Part shown: in pieces, positions 17,918 to 25,562 of the stretch
How the letters are laid out: every line of letters begins with the position of its first letter
Position numbering within the stretch: the stretch's first letter is position 1
NCBI RefSeq assembly: GCF_042650885.1
Contig: NZ_JBHSBU010000001.1
Span: 3,782,001 to 3,846,000 of the forward strand
DNA length: 64,000 bases
Direction: 5' to 3'
DNA from: Chitinimonas_A lacunae
GTDB taxonomy: Bacteria > Pseudomonadota > Gammaproteobacteria > Burkholderiales > Chitinimonadaceae
Notes under the pieces: model-generated
What the model was told of the DNA's origin: nothing
Seen by the model: only the letters and a program-made list of their open reading frames with translations
Databases searched by the model: none
Made by a program: the position numbers and the translations under genes

Positions 17918-18352
17918 CGGACACTGTTCAGACAAGGCCCGTTCCGGCCTCGGCGGGTTGTCACACCGGCCGGTTGCCGTATCTTTCTCCTTGGGAAGGG
18001 CGCCTATAATGGCCCTCTGCCCAGTCGGCGTCCTTAGCTAGTGTGCCGCCTGCTCTGTGGTTTTCCTTGGCATCTATGCCATAGGATGCGCGGGACGATT
18101 GGACGCTGTGTTGAAAGAGAATTCATATTGAGCGGCTGGCATGGAACAGCCATCGATCAGCCCCCGTCCGTGGCAGAAAAATGTACTTTGGCTTTCCGAT
18201 AGTGCTGAGCTATGAGATATCATGCGAATGGCATGATTAGACAGCGTAACGATTTCCGACTGGTCGCCCCGTCTGCCTCCGCTAAACTGGCGACCCGCTT
18301 CACCGAAGGCTAATCTTCCAAGAGCCTCGGTACGCGAGTTTAGGGAGAGACA
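17918..18352. other. Promoter-bearing gap before the signalling and pilus island
   Basis: A 435-bp gap with no supported gene. A perfect inverted repeat atcatgc (18219-18225) / gcatgat (18231-18237) with a 5-bp spacer lies about 115 bp before the kinase start and could be an operator. A TATAAT at 18004-18009 lacks a convincing -35 box. The kinase start at 18353 is preceded by AGGGAGAGA. Confidence 0.4.
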
Positions 18353-20854
18353 ATGAAAACGGCGTTTTGGAAAGCCGACTGGTTTGTGGGGCTGCTGGTC
18401 TTGCTGGTGTTCTTCGTCGTCAACCGTGCCACTCCCTTGCTGCAAAGCCTCGAACTCAAGGCTTACGACGTCGGCTCCTCGCTGGCGCAGCGCCCGCCAT
18501 CCGACAAGATCGCCGTGATCGCCATCGATCAGGCCAGCCTCGACAATATCGGCCGCTGGCCCTGGTCGCGCGATATCCATGCCCAGTTGCTCGACCGTCT
18601 CTCCACTGCCAAACCCCGGGTAGTCGCCAATACCGTGCTGTTTACCGAGCCGCAGCAGGACAAGGGCGCCACCTATATCAACCAGCTTCTCGACCTCTAC
18701 CGCAAGGAAGCGGGCGCCGTTCCCGAACAGTTCGGCCGTGCGCTGCGCGAAGCGGCTGTGCGGCTCGATGTCGACCGTCAACTGGCCGACAGCGTGGCGC
18801 GGACCCGCAACGTGGTGCTGGCCATGCATATCGAAAAGGGCGAGCCACAAGGCAACCCCGACGAGCCGACTCCTCCCTATGTCGAGCGCCATACCCTGAC
18901 GCCGGCGGGCGACCCGTCGGCTGGCATGCCCTATCCGGGCGTGCGGCTGCTGCCGCCGATCCAGTCGATCGGCGCCCGCGCCGCCGGGTTGGGGCATCTG
19001 GTGGTGTTTCCCGATCTGGCCGACGGCGTGGTGCGCAGCGAGCAGCTGGCGATGCGCTACTACAACCAGCTCTATCCCTCGTTCGCGCTGGCAGTGGCGG
19101 CGCGCAGCCTCAATATCGATCCGCAGCAGGTCCAGCTTACCTTCGGTGAGGGAGTCAGATTGGGCGGGCTCGACCTTAAGACCTCGCCCGAGGCCAATTA
19201 TCTGCCCTATTTCTATCGCTATGCCGACAACCGGCCGCCGTTTGCGGTCGATTCGTTCTTCGATGTCTATTCGGGGAAGGTGCCGGTTTCCAAATACCGC
19301 GACAAGATCGTGCTGATCGGTACCAATGTCGGCGGGGTCGGCAGCCTGTTCGTGACGCCGGGCAGCGAAACCACCTCGCCGGTGATGCTGGCGGCCAACA
19401 ATATCTCGAGCATCCTGCAACAGCACTATTTCGAGATTCCGGCCTGGGGCATCTGGGTCGAATATGCCTTGCTGCTGCTGGTCTGCCTCTATCTGACGCT
19501 GCTGCTGCCACGACTGAGCGCAGGCGCCGGTGCCGCGGCCACGGCCGGGGCCGTTGCCCTGTGCCTGGGGCTGGAATTCGGCCTGCTGGCGGGCAAGCTG
19601 GTCTGGCTGAGCCTGATGACGCCGGCTGCACTGCTGCTGGTCGGTCATCTGGTGCTGACCACCAAGCGTTTTCTGGTTACCGAGCGCGGCAAGGAGCAGT
19701 CCGAATTGTCGGCCGCCGAGTCGAACCGCATGCTGGGCCTGGCCTTCCAGGGCCAGGGCCAGCTCGATATGGCCTTCGACAAGTTCCGCAAGGTGCCGAT
19801 GGATCCATCGATGATGGACCTGCTCTATAACTTGGCACTCGATTTCGAACGCAAGCGCCAGTTCAACAAGGCCGAGGCGGTCTACAGCCATATGGCGAGC
19901 TTCGACCCCAAGTACAAGGATTTGCAGCAAAAGCTCAACCGCGCCCGCCAGATGTCGGAAACCGTGATCCTGGGCGGCGCCAATACGCGCGGCAATGCCA
20001 GCACCCTGATGCTCGAGGGCGCCATCGAAAAGCCGATGCTGGGGCGTTATCAGGTCGAGAAGGAATTGGGCAAAGGGGCGATGGGGGTGGTCTATCTGGG
20101 GCGCGACCCCAAGATCGGCCGGGTGGTGGCGATCAAGACCATGGCGCTCAGTCAGGAATTCGAGGCCGAGGAACTGGACGAGGCCCGCGCCCGCTTTTTC
20201 CGCGAGGCCGAGACGGCGGGGCGGCTGAACCACCCCAATATCGTCACCATCTACGACGCCGGTGAAGAGCACGACCTCGCCTATATCGCGATGGAATTCC
20301 TCAAGGGCAAGGATCTGGCTCCCTATACCAAGGCCGGTCAGTTGCTGCCCGTCAAGGAAGTGGCGCAGATCGTGGCCCAGGTGGCCGAGGCGCTCGACTA
20401 TGCCCACCGCCAGCAGGTGGTGCACCGCGATATCAAACCGGCCAATATCATGTACGAGCTCGATACCAAGACGGTCAAGGTGACGGATTTCGGTATCGCC
20501 CGGATCACCGATTCCTCCAAGACCAAGACCGGGATGGTGCTCGGTACGCCGTCCTATATGTCGCCGGAACAGCTGTCGGGCAAAAAGATCGACGGTCGCT
20601 CCGACCTGTTTTCGCTCGGGGTGACGCTGTACCAGATGACGGTCGGGGCCTTGCCGTTCCAGGGCGATTCGATGGCCGAGCTGATGTTCCGGATCGCCAA
20701 CGACCCCTATCGCAATCCCCGCGATCTCAACCCCACCCTGCCCGCCGGCCTGATCCCGGTGATCGACCGGGCGCTGAAGAAGAACGCCGACGAACGCTTC
20801 CAGAGCGGCAATGAATTTGCGGCCGCGCTAAGGCAGTGCTTCGCCGCGCCATAA
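18353..20854 (+). CDS. CHASE2-domain receptor serine/threonine protein kinase
   Basis: An 833-residue transmembrane Hanks-type kinase. One N-terminal helix (about 8-25) is followed by an extracytoplasmic CHASE2 sensor (about 30-345, with IDQASLDNIGRWPWSRD). Three membrane helices (about 365-440) and a TPR-like stretch (about 455-530) lead to a C-terminal kinase domain (from about 562). The kinase is complete: glycine loop GKGAMG, K595 in VAIK, HRD at 691-693, DFG at 712-714 and the GTPSYMSPEQ activation segment. Phosphatase and FHA genes follow directly, forming a kinase/phosphatase/reader set. The CHASE2 ligand is unknown, and the same sensor type recurs in the adenylate cyclase four genes on. 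Confidence 0.93.
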   Translation: MKTAFWKADWFVGLLVLLVFFVVNRATPLLQSLELKAYDVGSSLAQRPPSDKIAVIAIDQASLDNIGRWPWSRDIHAQLLDRLSTAKPRVVANTVLFTEPQQDKGATYINQLLDLYRKEAGAVPEQFGRALREAAVRLDVDRQLADSVARTRNVVLAMHIEKGEPQGNPDEPTPPYVERHTLTPAGDPSAGMPYPGVRLLPPIQSIGARAAGLGHLVVFPDLADGVVRSEQLAMRYYNQLYPSFALAVAARSLNIDPQQVQLTFGEGVRLGGLDLKTSPEANYLPYFYRYADNRPPFAVDSFFDVYSGKVPVSKYRDKIVLIGTNVGGVGSLFVTPGSETTSPVMLAANNISSILQQHYFEIPAWGIWVEYALLLLVCLYLTLLLPRLSAGAGAAATAGAVALCLGLEFGLLAGKLVWLSLMTPAALLLVGHLVLTTKRFLVTERGKEQSELSAAESNRMLGLAFQGQGQLDMAFDKFRKVPMDPSMMDLLYNLALDFERKRQFNKAEAVYSHMASFDPKYKDLQQKLNRARQMSETVILGGANTRGNASTLMLEGAIEKPMLGRYQVEKELGKGAMGVVYLGRDPKIGRVVAIKTMALSQEFEAEELDEARARFFREAETAGRLNHPNIVTIYDAGEEHDLAYIAMEFLKGKDLAPYTKAGQLLPVKEVAQIVAQVAEALDYAHRQQVVHRDIKPANIMYELDTKTVKVTDFGIARITDSSKTKTGMVLGTPSYMSPEQLSGKKIDGRSDLFSLGVTLYQMTVGALPFQGDSMAELMFRIANDPYRNPRDLNPTLPAGLIPVIDRALKKNADERFQSGNEFAAALRQCFAAP

Positions 20855-20869
20855 AAGGGAGAATCATTG

Positions 20870-21700
20870 ATGACGCAACTCGCGCATGCGCTGGAAATGG
20901 TCGGTCTGACCGACCCGGGCATGGTTCGCGGCCATAACGAGGATTCCATCGTCTTCCACCCCGAGTGCGGTCTGGCCGTGCTGGCCGACGGCATGGGCGG
21001 CTACAACGCCGGCGAAGTGGCCAGCGGTATTGCCACCACGCTGATTTCCGAAGGGGTGCGGGCTTCGATCGAAGTGGTGGCACCGCACCAGCCCGAACCG
21101 ATGAGCGGCAAGCCGGCGGCTCATCGCATCCTGCGCAGCGAAATCGAAAAGGCCAATTTGGCGATCTTCCAGACCGCCCAGTCGCAACCGCAGTGCGCCG
21201 GAATGGGGACCACCCTGGTGGCGGCGCTGCTCTACGACAACCGACTGACCGTGGCCCATGTCGGTGATTCGCGGCTGTATCGGCTGCGCGGCGACCAGTT
21301 CATGGCGCTGACCAAGGACCACTCGCTGTTGCAAGAACAAATAGACAGCGGCCTGCTCACGCCAGAGCAGGCGCGGCTGTCGCAGAACAAGAATCTGGTG
21401 ACGCGGGCCGTCGGCATCGACCCGCAGCTCGACCCCGAGCTTAACGATGTCGAGGTCCGTCCGGGCGATCTGTTCCTGCTGTGCTCCGACGGCTTGAACG
21501 ATATGGTGCCCGAGGAGGATATCGGCCTGGTACTGACCACGCTGACCAGCAATCTGCCGCTGGCTGCGCAACAATTGATTCAAATGGCGAACGATAACGG
21601 CGGACGCGACAACGTCTCCGTGATCTTGATTCGGGTGAAGCACGACTTCAGCGCCGAGCGCGGGCTATGGGCACGCCTTTTCGGGTGGTTCGGCCGCTGA
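20870..21700 (+). CDS. PP2C-type serine/threonine phosphatase
   Basis: A 276-residue cytoplasmic metal-dependent phosphatase. The start is ATG 20870, directly after an in-frame TTG, with AGGGAG upstream. Motifs are RGHNEDS, DGMGG at 40-44, GMGTTLV, HVGDSRLYRL, CSDGLND and GRDNVSV, so all metal-binding aspartates are present. It presumably reverses the action of the kinase that ends 15 bp upstream. A short positively charged tail follows the domain. The close pairing with a receptor kinase is the classic stk-stp arrangement. Confidence 0.93.
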   Translation: MTQLAHALEMVGLTDPGMVRGHNEDSIVFHPECGLAVLADGMGGYNAGEVASGIATTLISEGVRASIEVVAPHQPEPMSGKPAAHRILRSEIEKANLAIFQTAQSQPQCAGMGTTLVAALLYDNRLTVAHVGDSRLYRLRGDQFMALTKDHSLLQEQIDSGLLTPEQARLSQNKNLVTRAVGIDPQLDPELNDVEVRPGDLFLLCSDGLNDMVPEEDIGLVLTTLTSNLPLAAQQLIQMANDNGGRDNVSVILIRVKHDFSAERGLWARLFGWFGR

Positions 21701-21722
21701 AACAGGAATGGTGAGGATAACG

Positions 21723-22445
21723 ATGGCTAAATTGATTCTGAGTCTCGACGGGATGGTGCTGCGCGAGTTCAAGCTAGACCGCGAGAAGGTCAAGCTCGGA
21801 CGCAAGCCGCATAACGAACTGCAAATCGACAATCTCGCCGTATCGGGCGAGCACGCCCTGATCACCACGATCCAGAACGATTCCTTCCTCGAAGACCTGG
21901 AAAGCACCAATGGCACGCTGGTCAACGGCCAGCCGGTGCACAAGCATTTCCTACAGGACGGCGATGTCATCGAGATCGGCAAGTACAAGATCAAGTACCT
22001 GCGCGAGGCGGTGGCCAGCAAGGGACCGTCGCCCGAGGATTTCGAGAAGACCATGGTGATCCGCTCGCCGGTCAGCGCCAAGGCCGCCGCCCCGGCGCCA
22101 ACGCCAGCGGCGGCCGCCGAAGCAACCCAGCCCACCACGCCGATCGGCGATACGGTGCTCGAACCGCCCAAGGGGGCAGGCGAGCGGGCCGGGGCGATCC
22201 GGGTGGCTTCGGGCAGCAATGCCGGCAAAACGCTCGATTTGGTAAAAAATGTCACTTCTCTTGGAAAACCTGGTATGCAGGTCGCCATTATTACCAGACG
22301 TCCGGCAGGTTATTTTATTACTCATGTGGAAGGCCCAAGCCGGCCGTTGGTCAACGGCCAGCAGATCGGCCTCCAGGCCCATGAACTCAAGGACCACGAC
22401 ATCATCGAGCTGGCCGGTACCAAGATGGAGTTCTTCTACAAATAA
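21723..22445 (+). CDS. Double FHA-domain phosphothreonine-binding protein
   Basis: A 240-residue protein, started at ATG 21723 because GAGG lies 7 nt upstream; ATG 21708 is the alternative. FHA domain 1 covers about 20-95 with all binding residues (G26-R27, S41, H44, and N63 in STNGT). An Ala/Pro linker (about 110-145) leads to a second FHA-like domain (about 155-240, SLGKPGMQVAIITRRPAGYF and HDIIELAGTKMEF), which looks less canonical. FHA domains read phosphothreonine, so this is the likely adaptor for the upstream kinase. About 90 bases in domain 2 (22235-22330) are notably AT-rich relative to the rest. Confidence 0.9.
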   Translation: MAKLILSLDGMVLREFKLDREKVKLGRKPHNELQIDNLAVSGEHALITTIQNDSFLEDLESTNGTLVNGQPVHKHFLQDGDVIEIGKYKIKYLREAVASKGPSPEDFEKTMVIRSPVSAKAAAPAPTPAAAAEATQPTTPIGDTVLEPPKGAGERAGAIRVASGSNAGKTLDLVKNVTSLGKPGMQVAIITRRPAGYFITHVEGPSRPLVNGQQIGLQAHELKDHDIIELAGTKMEFFYK

Positions 22446-22519
22446 GGGCACTGCCGGTCGCCCGCGCCGCGACCGGCCCCTTGCCTAATCCGATCGTCAC
22501 GCCGGGAAAGGGGCCGGGC

Positions 22520-24748
22520 ATGAAGACGCTACGCAAGAACTGGCTCCAGATCCTGCTGTCGGCCCTGCTGCTGGTATTCCTGCTCGGTTACGCCACCGAG
22601 CGCTGGCGGCCGCTGGTGCTGGAGCGGCTCGATCTGTGGTTCTACGACACCCGGCTGGCCCTGACCATGCCCGACAGCGTTGACCCGCGGGTGGTGGTGG
22701 TCGATATCGACGAGAAAAGCCTGGCGGAAATCGGCCGCTGGCCCTGGCGTCGCGATGTGGTGGCCAAGCTGGTCGATCAATTGACCGGCCGCTATCAGGC
22801 CGCCGTGGTGGGCTTCGATATCGTCTTTGCCGAAAAGGACGACAGCTCCGGCCTGGCGGTACTGCGCCAGCTCGCCGGCAATGAACTGCGCGATAACCCG
22901 GCCTTCCAGGCCCAGTTGCCGACGCTGGAAAGACGGCTCGACTACGACAGCCTGCTGGCGCAGCATCTGCGCAATCGGCCGGTGGTGCTGGGCTACTATT
23001 TCAATTTCGGCGACAGCCAGGAAAAGTCCGGCCAGATGCCGGCCCCGGTATTGCCGGCCGGGCTGTTCAGCGGCAAGCAGGTGTCTTTTCTCAAGGCAGC
23101 CGGCTACGGCGCCAATCTGCCGGTGCTGACCCAGGCGGCCAGCGCCGCCGGCCATTTCAATCCCGTCTCCGACCCCGACGGCGTGCTGCGCCGTGTCCCC
23201 TTGCTGGTCGAATACCAGGGCAATTACTATGAGTCCCTGTCCCTGGCGATGGTGAGGGCTTTTTTAAATTATCCTGCCGTAGAGCCGGTATACCCGGAGC
23301 CAATTCTAGGGAAAAGTTATAAGCAACTCGAATGGTTCAAAGTCGGCCCGCTGCGTATTCCGGTAGATAACGCCGGCTCGGCCCTGATTCCCTACCGTGG
23401 CCCGCAGGGCAGCTTTACCTATGTCTCGGCCGCCGATGTGATCGGCGGGCGTACCCCGGTCGAGTCGGTGGCCGGTCGGATGGTGCTGGTCGGCACCACC
23501 GCACCGGGGCTGAAGGATCTGCGGGTTGCCCCGGTCAGTCCGGTTTATGCCGGGGTCGAGGCCCACGCCAATATGGTGGCCGGGATGATGAGCGGCAAGG
23601 TGCCGGCCATGCCGAGCTATCTGATGGGGCTCGAAGTGGTGACGCTGCTGCTGGTCTGGCTGGCGCTGCTCTGGATACTGCTGCGGCTCGCTCCCTTGCC
23701 GGCCACGCTGTCGGTGGCCTTGCTGCTGGTCAGTGTGCTGGTGCTGAATTTCCTGGCCTGGCGCCAGGGCCTGACCGCCGTACCGCTGGCCGCCACGGTG
23801 ACGCTGATCGTGCTGATGTACGCGATCAGCATGGCTTACGGCTATTTCTTTGTCGCGCGCAAGCAAAAGCAGATGGCCAATCTGTTTGGCCAGTATGTGC
23901 CGCCTGAACTGGTGGAAAAGATGAGCGAGGAGCCCGAGAAGTATTCGATGGAAGGGCAGAGCCACGAGCTGACGGTGCTGTTTTCCGATGTGCGCAGCTT
24001 TACCACCATCTCCGAAAGCATGGAGCCGCGCGAATTGGCGCGCTTTATGAACGAATTCCTGACTTCGCTCACTACAGTGATTCGCAACAACCATCTGGGC
24101 ACCATCGATAAATATATGGGCGACTGCGTGATGGCCTTCTGGGGAGCGCCGGTCTATGACCCCGACCATGCCCGCAATGCGGTATTGGCCGGGATCGAGA
24201 TGCAAAAGGCGATCACCGAGCTCGGCCCCCAGCTCAAGGCTCGCGGCTGGCCCGAGATCCATATCGGGGTCGGGGTCAATACCGGCCGGATGACCGTGGG
24301 CGATATGGGCTCGCAGATCCGCAAGGCGTATACGGTGATGGGCGACGCGGTCAATCTGGCCTCCCGGCTCGAAGGGATCACCAAACAGTACGGCGTCGGC
24401 ATGATCGTCGGCGAAATGACCCGGCAGGCGGTGCGCGAGGGCATTGTGTTCCGTGAGCTCGATCGGGTCCGGGTCAAGGGCAAGGACGAGCCGGTATCGA
24501 TCTATGAACCGATCGGTTTGACCGAGGCGGTGGACCGTTCGGTGAAAAGTGCCGTTGAACTGTTCCATCAAGCACTTAAATACTACCGCGCCCAGAATTG
24601 GGATATGGCGGAATTGCAGCTGCTCAACCTGAAGAAACAGGATGTCCATTGCAAGCTATACCAGGTATATCTCGACCGTATCGCCCGTTTCCGGCAAGAC
24701 CCGCCACCTCCTGACTGGGATGGCGTCTACGAGTTTGAGACCAAGTGA
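22520..24748 (+). CDS. CHASE2-domain class III adenylate cyclase
   Basis: A 742-residue receptor cyclase, start at ATG 22520 after AAAGGGG. Layout: membrane helix (about 8-28), CHASE2 sensor (about 35-350, with IDEKSLAEIGRWPWRRD, close to the sensor of the upstream kinase), three membrane helices (about 365-445), cyclase domain (about 480-660) and a short TPR-like tail. Catalytic residues are visible: metal aspartates D490 in FSDVRSF and D535 in KYMGD, K531 for adenine, and YTVMGDAVNLASRLE carrying the second base-contact aspartate and the transition-state Asn/Arg. ATP is therefore the likely substrate. A cyclic nucleotide phosphodiesterase gene follows after 11 bp. Confidence 0.93.
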   Translation: MKTLRKNWLQILLSALLLVFLLGYATERWRPLVLERLDLWFYDTRLALTMPDSVDPRVVVVDIDEKSLAEIGRWPWRRDVVAKLVDQLTGRYQAAVVGFDIVFAEKDDSSGLAVLRQLAGNELRDNPAFQAQLPTLERRLDYDSLLAQHLRNRPVVLGYYFNFGDSQEKSGQMPAPVLPAGLFSGKQVSFLKAAGYGANLPVLTQAASAAGHFNPVSDPDGVLRRVPLLVEYQGNYYESLSLAMVRAFLNYPAVEPVYPEPILGKSYKQLEWFKVGPLRIPVDNAGSALIPYRGPQGSFTYVSAADVIGGRTPVESVAGRMVLVGTTAPGLKDLRVAPVSPVYAGVEAHANMVAGMMSGKVPAMPSYLMGLEVVTLLLVWLALLWILLRLAPLPATLSVALLLVSVLVLNFLAWRQGLTAVPLAATVTLIVLMYAISMAYGYFFVARKQKQMANLFGQYVPPELVEKMSEEPEKYSMEGQSHELTVLFSDVRSFTTISESMEPRELARFMNEFLTSLTTVIRNNHLGTIDKYMGDCVMAFWGAPVYDPDHARNAVLAGIEMQKAITELGPQLKARGWPEIHIGVGVNTGRMTVGDMGSQIRKAYTVMGDAVNLASRLEGITKQYGVGMIVGEMTRQAVREGIVFRELDRVRVKGKDEPVSIYEPIGLTEAVDRSVKSAVELFHQALKYYRAQNWDMAELQLLNLKKQDVHCKLYQVYLDRIARFRQDPPPPDWDGVYEFETK

Positions 24749-24759
24749 TGAGGTAGGGC

Positions 24760-25527
24760 ATGCGGCTTAAGGTGTTGGGATGTAGCGGAGGGATAGGGGG
24801 CAGCTTGCGCACCACTTCGTTTCGGGTGGGGAGCAACTGTCTGCTCGACGCCGGAACCGGGGTGGCCGATCTGTCGGTCGCGGAACTGGCGCAGATCGAC
24901 CATGTGTTCCTGACCCACGCCCATCTCGACCATATCGCCATGCTGCCGCTGCTGGTCGATACAGTAGGCAGCATGCGCGACCGACCGCTACAGGTGTATG
25001 CCACCTCCGCCACGCTCGATATTCTGCGGCGCCATGTCTTCAACTGGCTGGTCTGGCCCGATTTCAGCGAAATTCCCGACCGGGCCAATCCCTATCTGCG
25101 TTTCGTGCCGTTTGAGCTGGGCGAGCAGCTCAGCCTTGACAGCGGCCTTACCGTGACGGCGCTGCCGGCGCTCCATACCGTGCCGGCCGTGGGTTACCGG
25201 CTCGATTCAGGCCGCAGCAGTCTGGTGTTCAGCGGCGACACCACGGTCAACGACGAGTTCTGGCCGCTGGTCAATGACATCGACAATCTGCGCCATCTGA
25301 TCATCGAGACGGCGTTTTGCAATCGTGAATACGAGCTGGCGGTACTGTCCAAGCATCTGTGTCCGTCGATGCTGGCCACTGAACTGTCGCGTTTGCAGCG
25401 GCGGGCCGAGGTCTGGGTCACGCATCTGAAGCCCGGCGAGATCGAGCTGACGATGCAGGAAATCGGGCGCGACGCCGCGGCTTACCATCCCCGCATGCTG
25501 AAAAACGGCCAGATATTGGAGTTTTAG
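24760..25527 (+). CDS. Metallo-beta-lactamase-fold cyclic nucleotide phosphodiesterase
   Basis: A 255-residue protein of the class II cAMP phosphodiesterase type within the metallo-beta-lactamase fold. The metal motif THAHLDH (H53, H55, D57, H58) is complete, with FSGDTT and WVTHLKP supplying later ligands. The adjoining upstream gene is an adenylate cyclase, so the simplest role is to break down the cAMP it makes. RNase Z and related hydrolases share the fold, but length, the N-terminal LGCSGGIGG and the context favour cAMP hydrolysis. No signal peptide is seen, so it acts in the cytoplasm. Confidence 0.83.
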   Translation: MRLKVLGCSGGIGGSLRTTSFRVGSNCLLDAGTGVADLSVAELAQIDHVFLTHAHLDHIAMLPLLVDTVGSMRDRPLQVYATSATLDILRRHVFNWLVWPDFSEIPDRANPYLRFVPFELGEQLSLDSGLTVTALPALHTVPAVGYRLDSGRSSLVFSGDTTVNDEFWPLVNDIDNLRHLIIETAFCNREYELAVLSKHLCPSMLATELSRLQRRAEVWVTHLKPGEIELTMQEIGRDAAAYHPRMLKNGQILEF

Positions 25528-25562
25528 TGCCGGGCCGTTGACTGTTTCTGACGAGGTTGTGC

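Noticed and set aside
18004..18009. TATAAT as the promoter of the signalling island
   Set aside because: No acceptable -35 box at 16-18 bp and more than 340 bp from the kinase start; kept only as a note.
18074..20425. A 783-codon minus-strand frame opposite the kinase gene
   Set aside because: It is the antisense shadow of a GC-rich gene: composition is Gln/His/Arg/Gly-rich, there is no motif, and the plus strand encodes a complete CHASE2 kinase.
18353..22445. Kinase, phosphatase and FHA genes as part of a type VI secretion system
   Set aside because: The trio recalls PpkA/PppA/Fha, but no Tss, Hcp or VgrG genes are present and the neighbours are cyclase and pilus genes.
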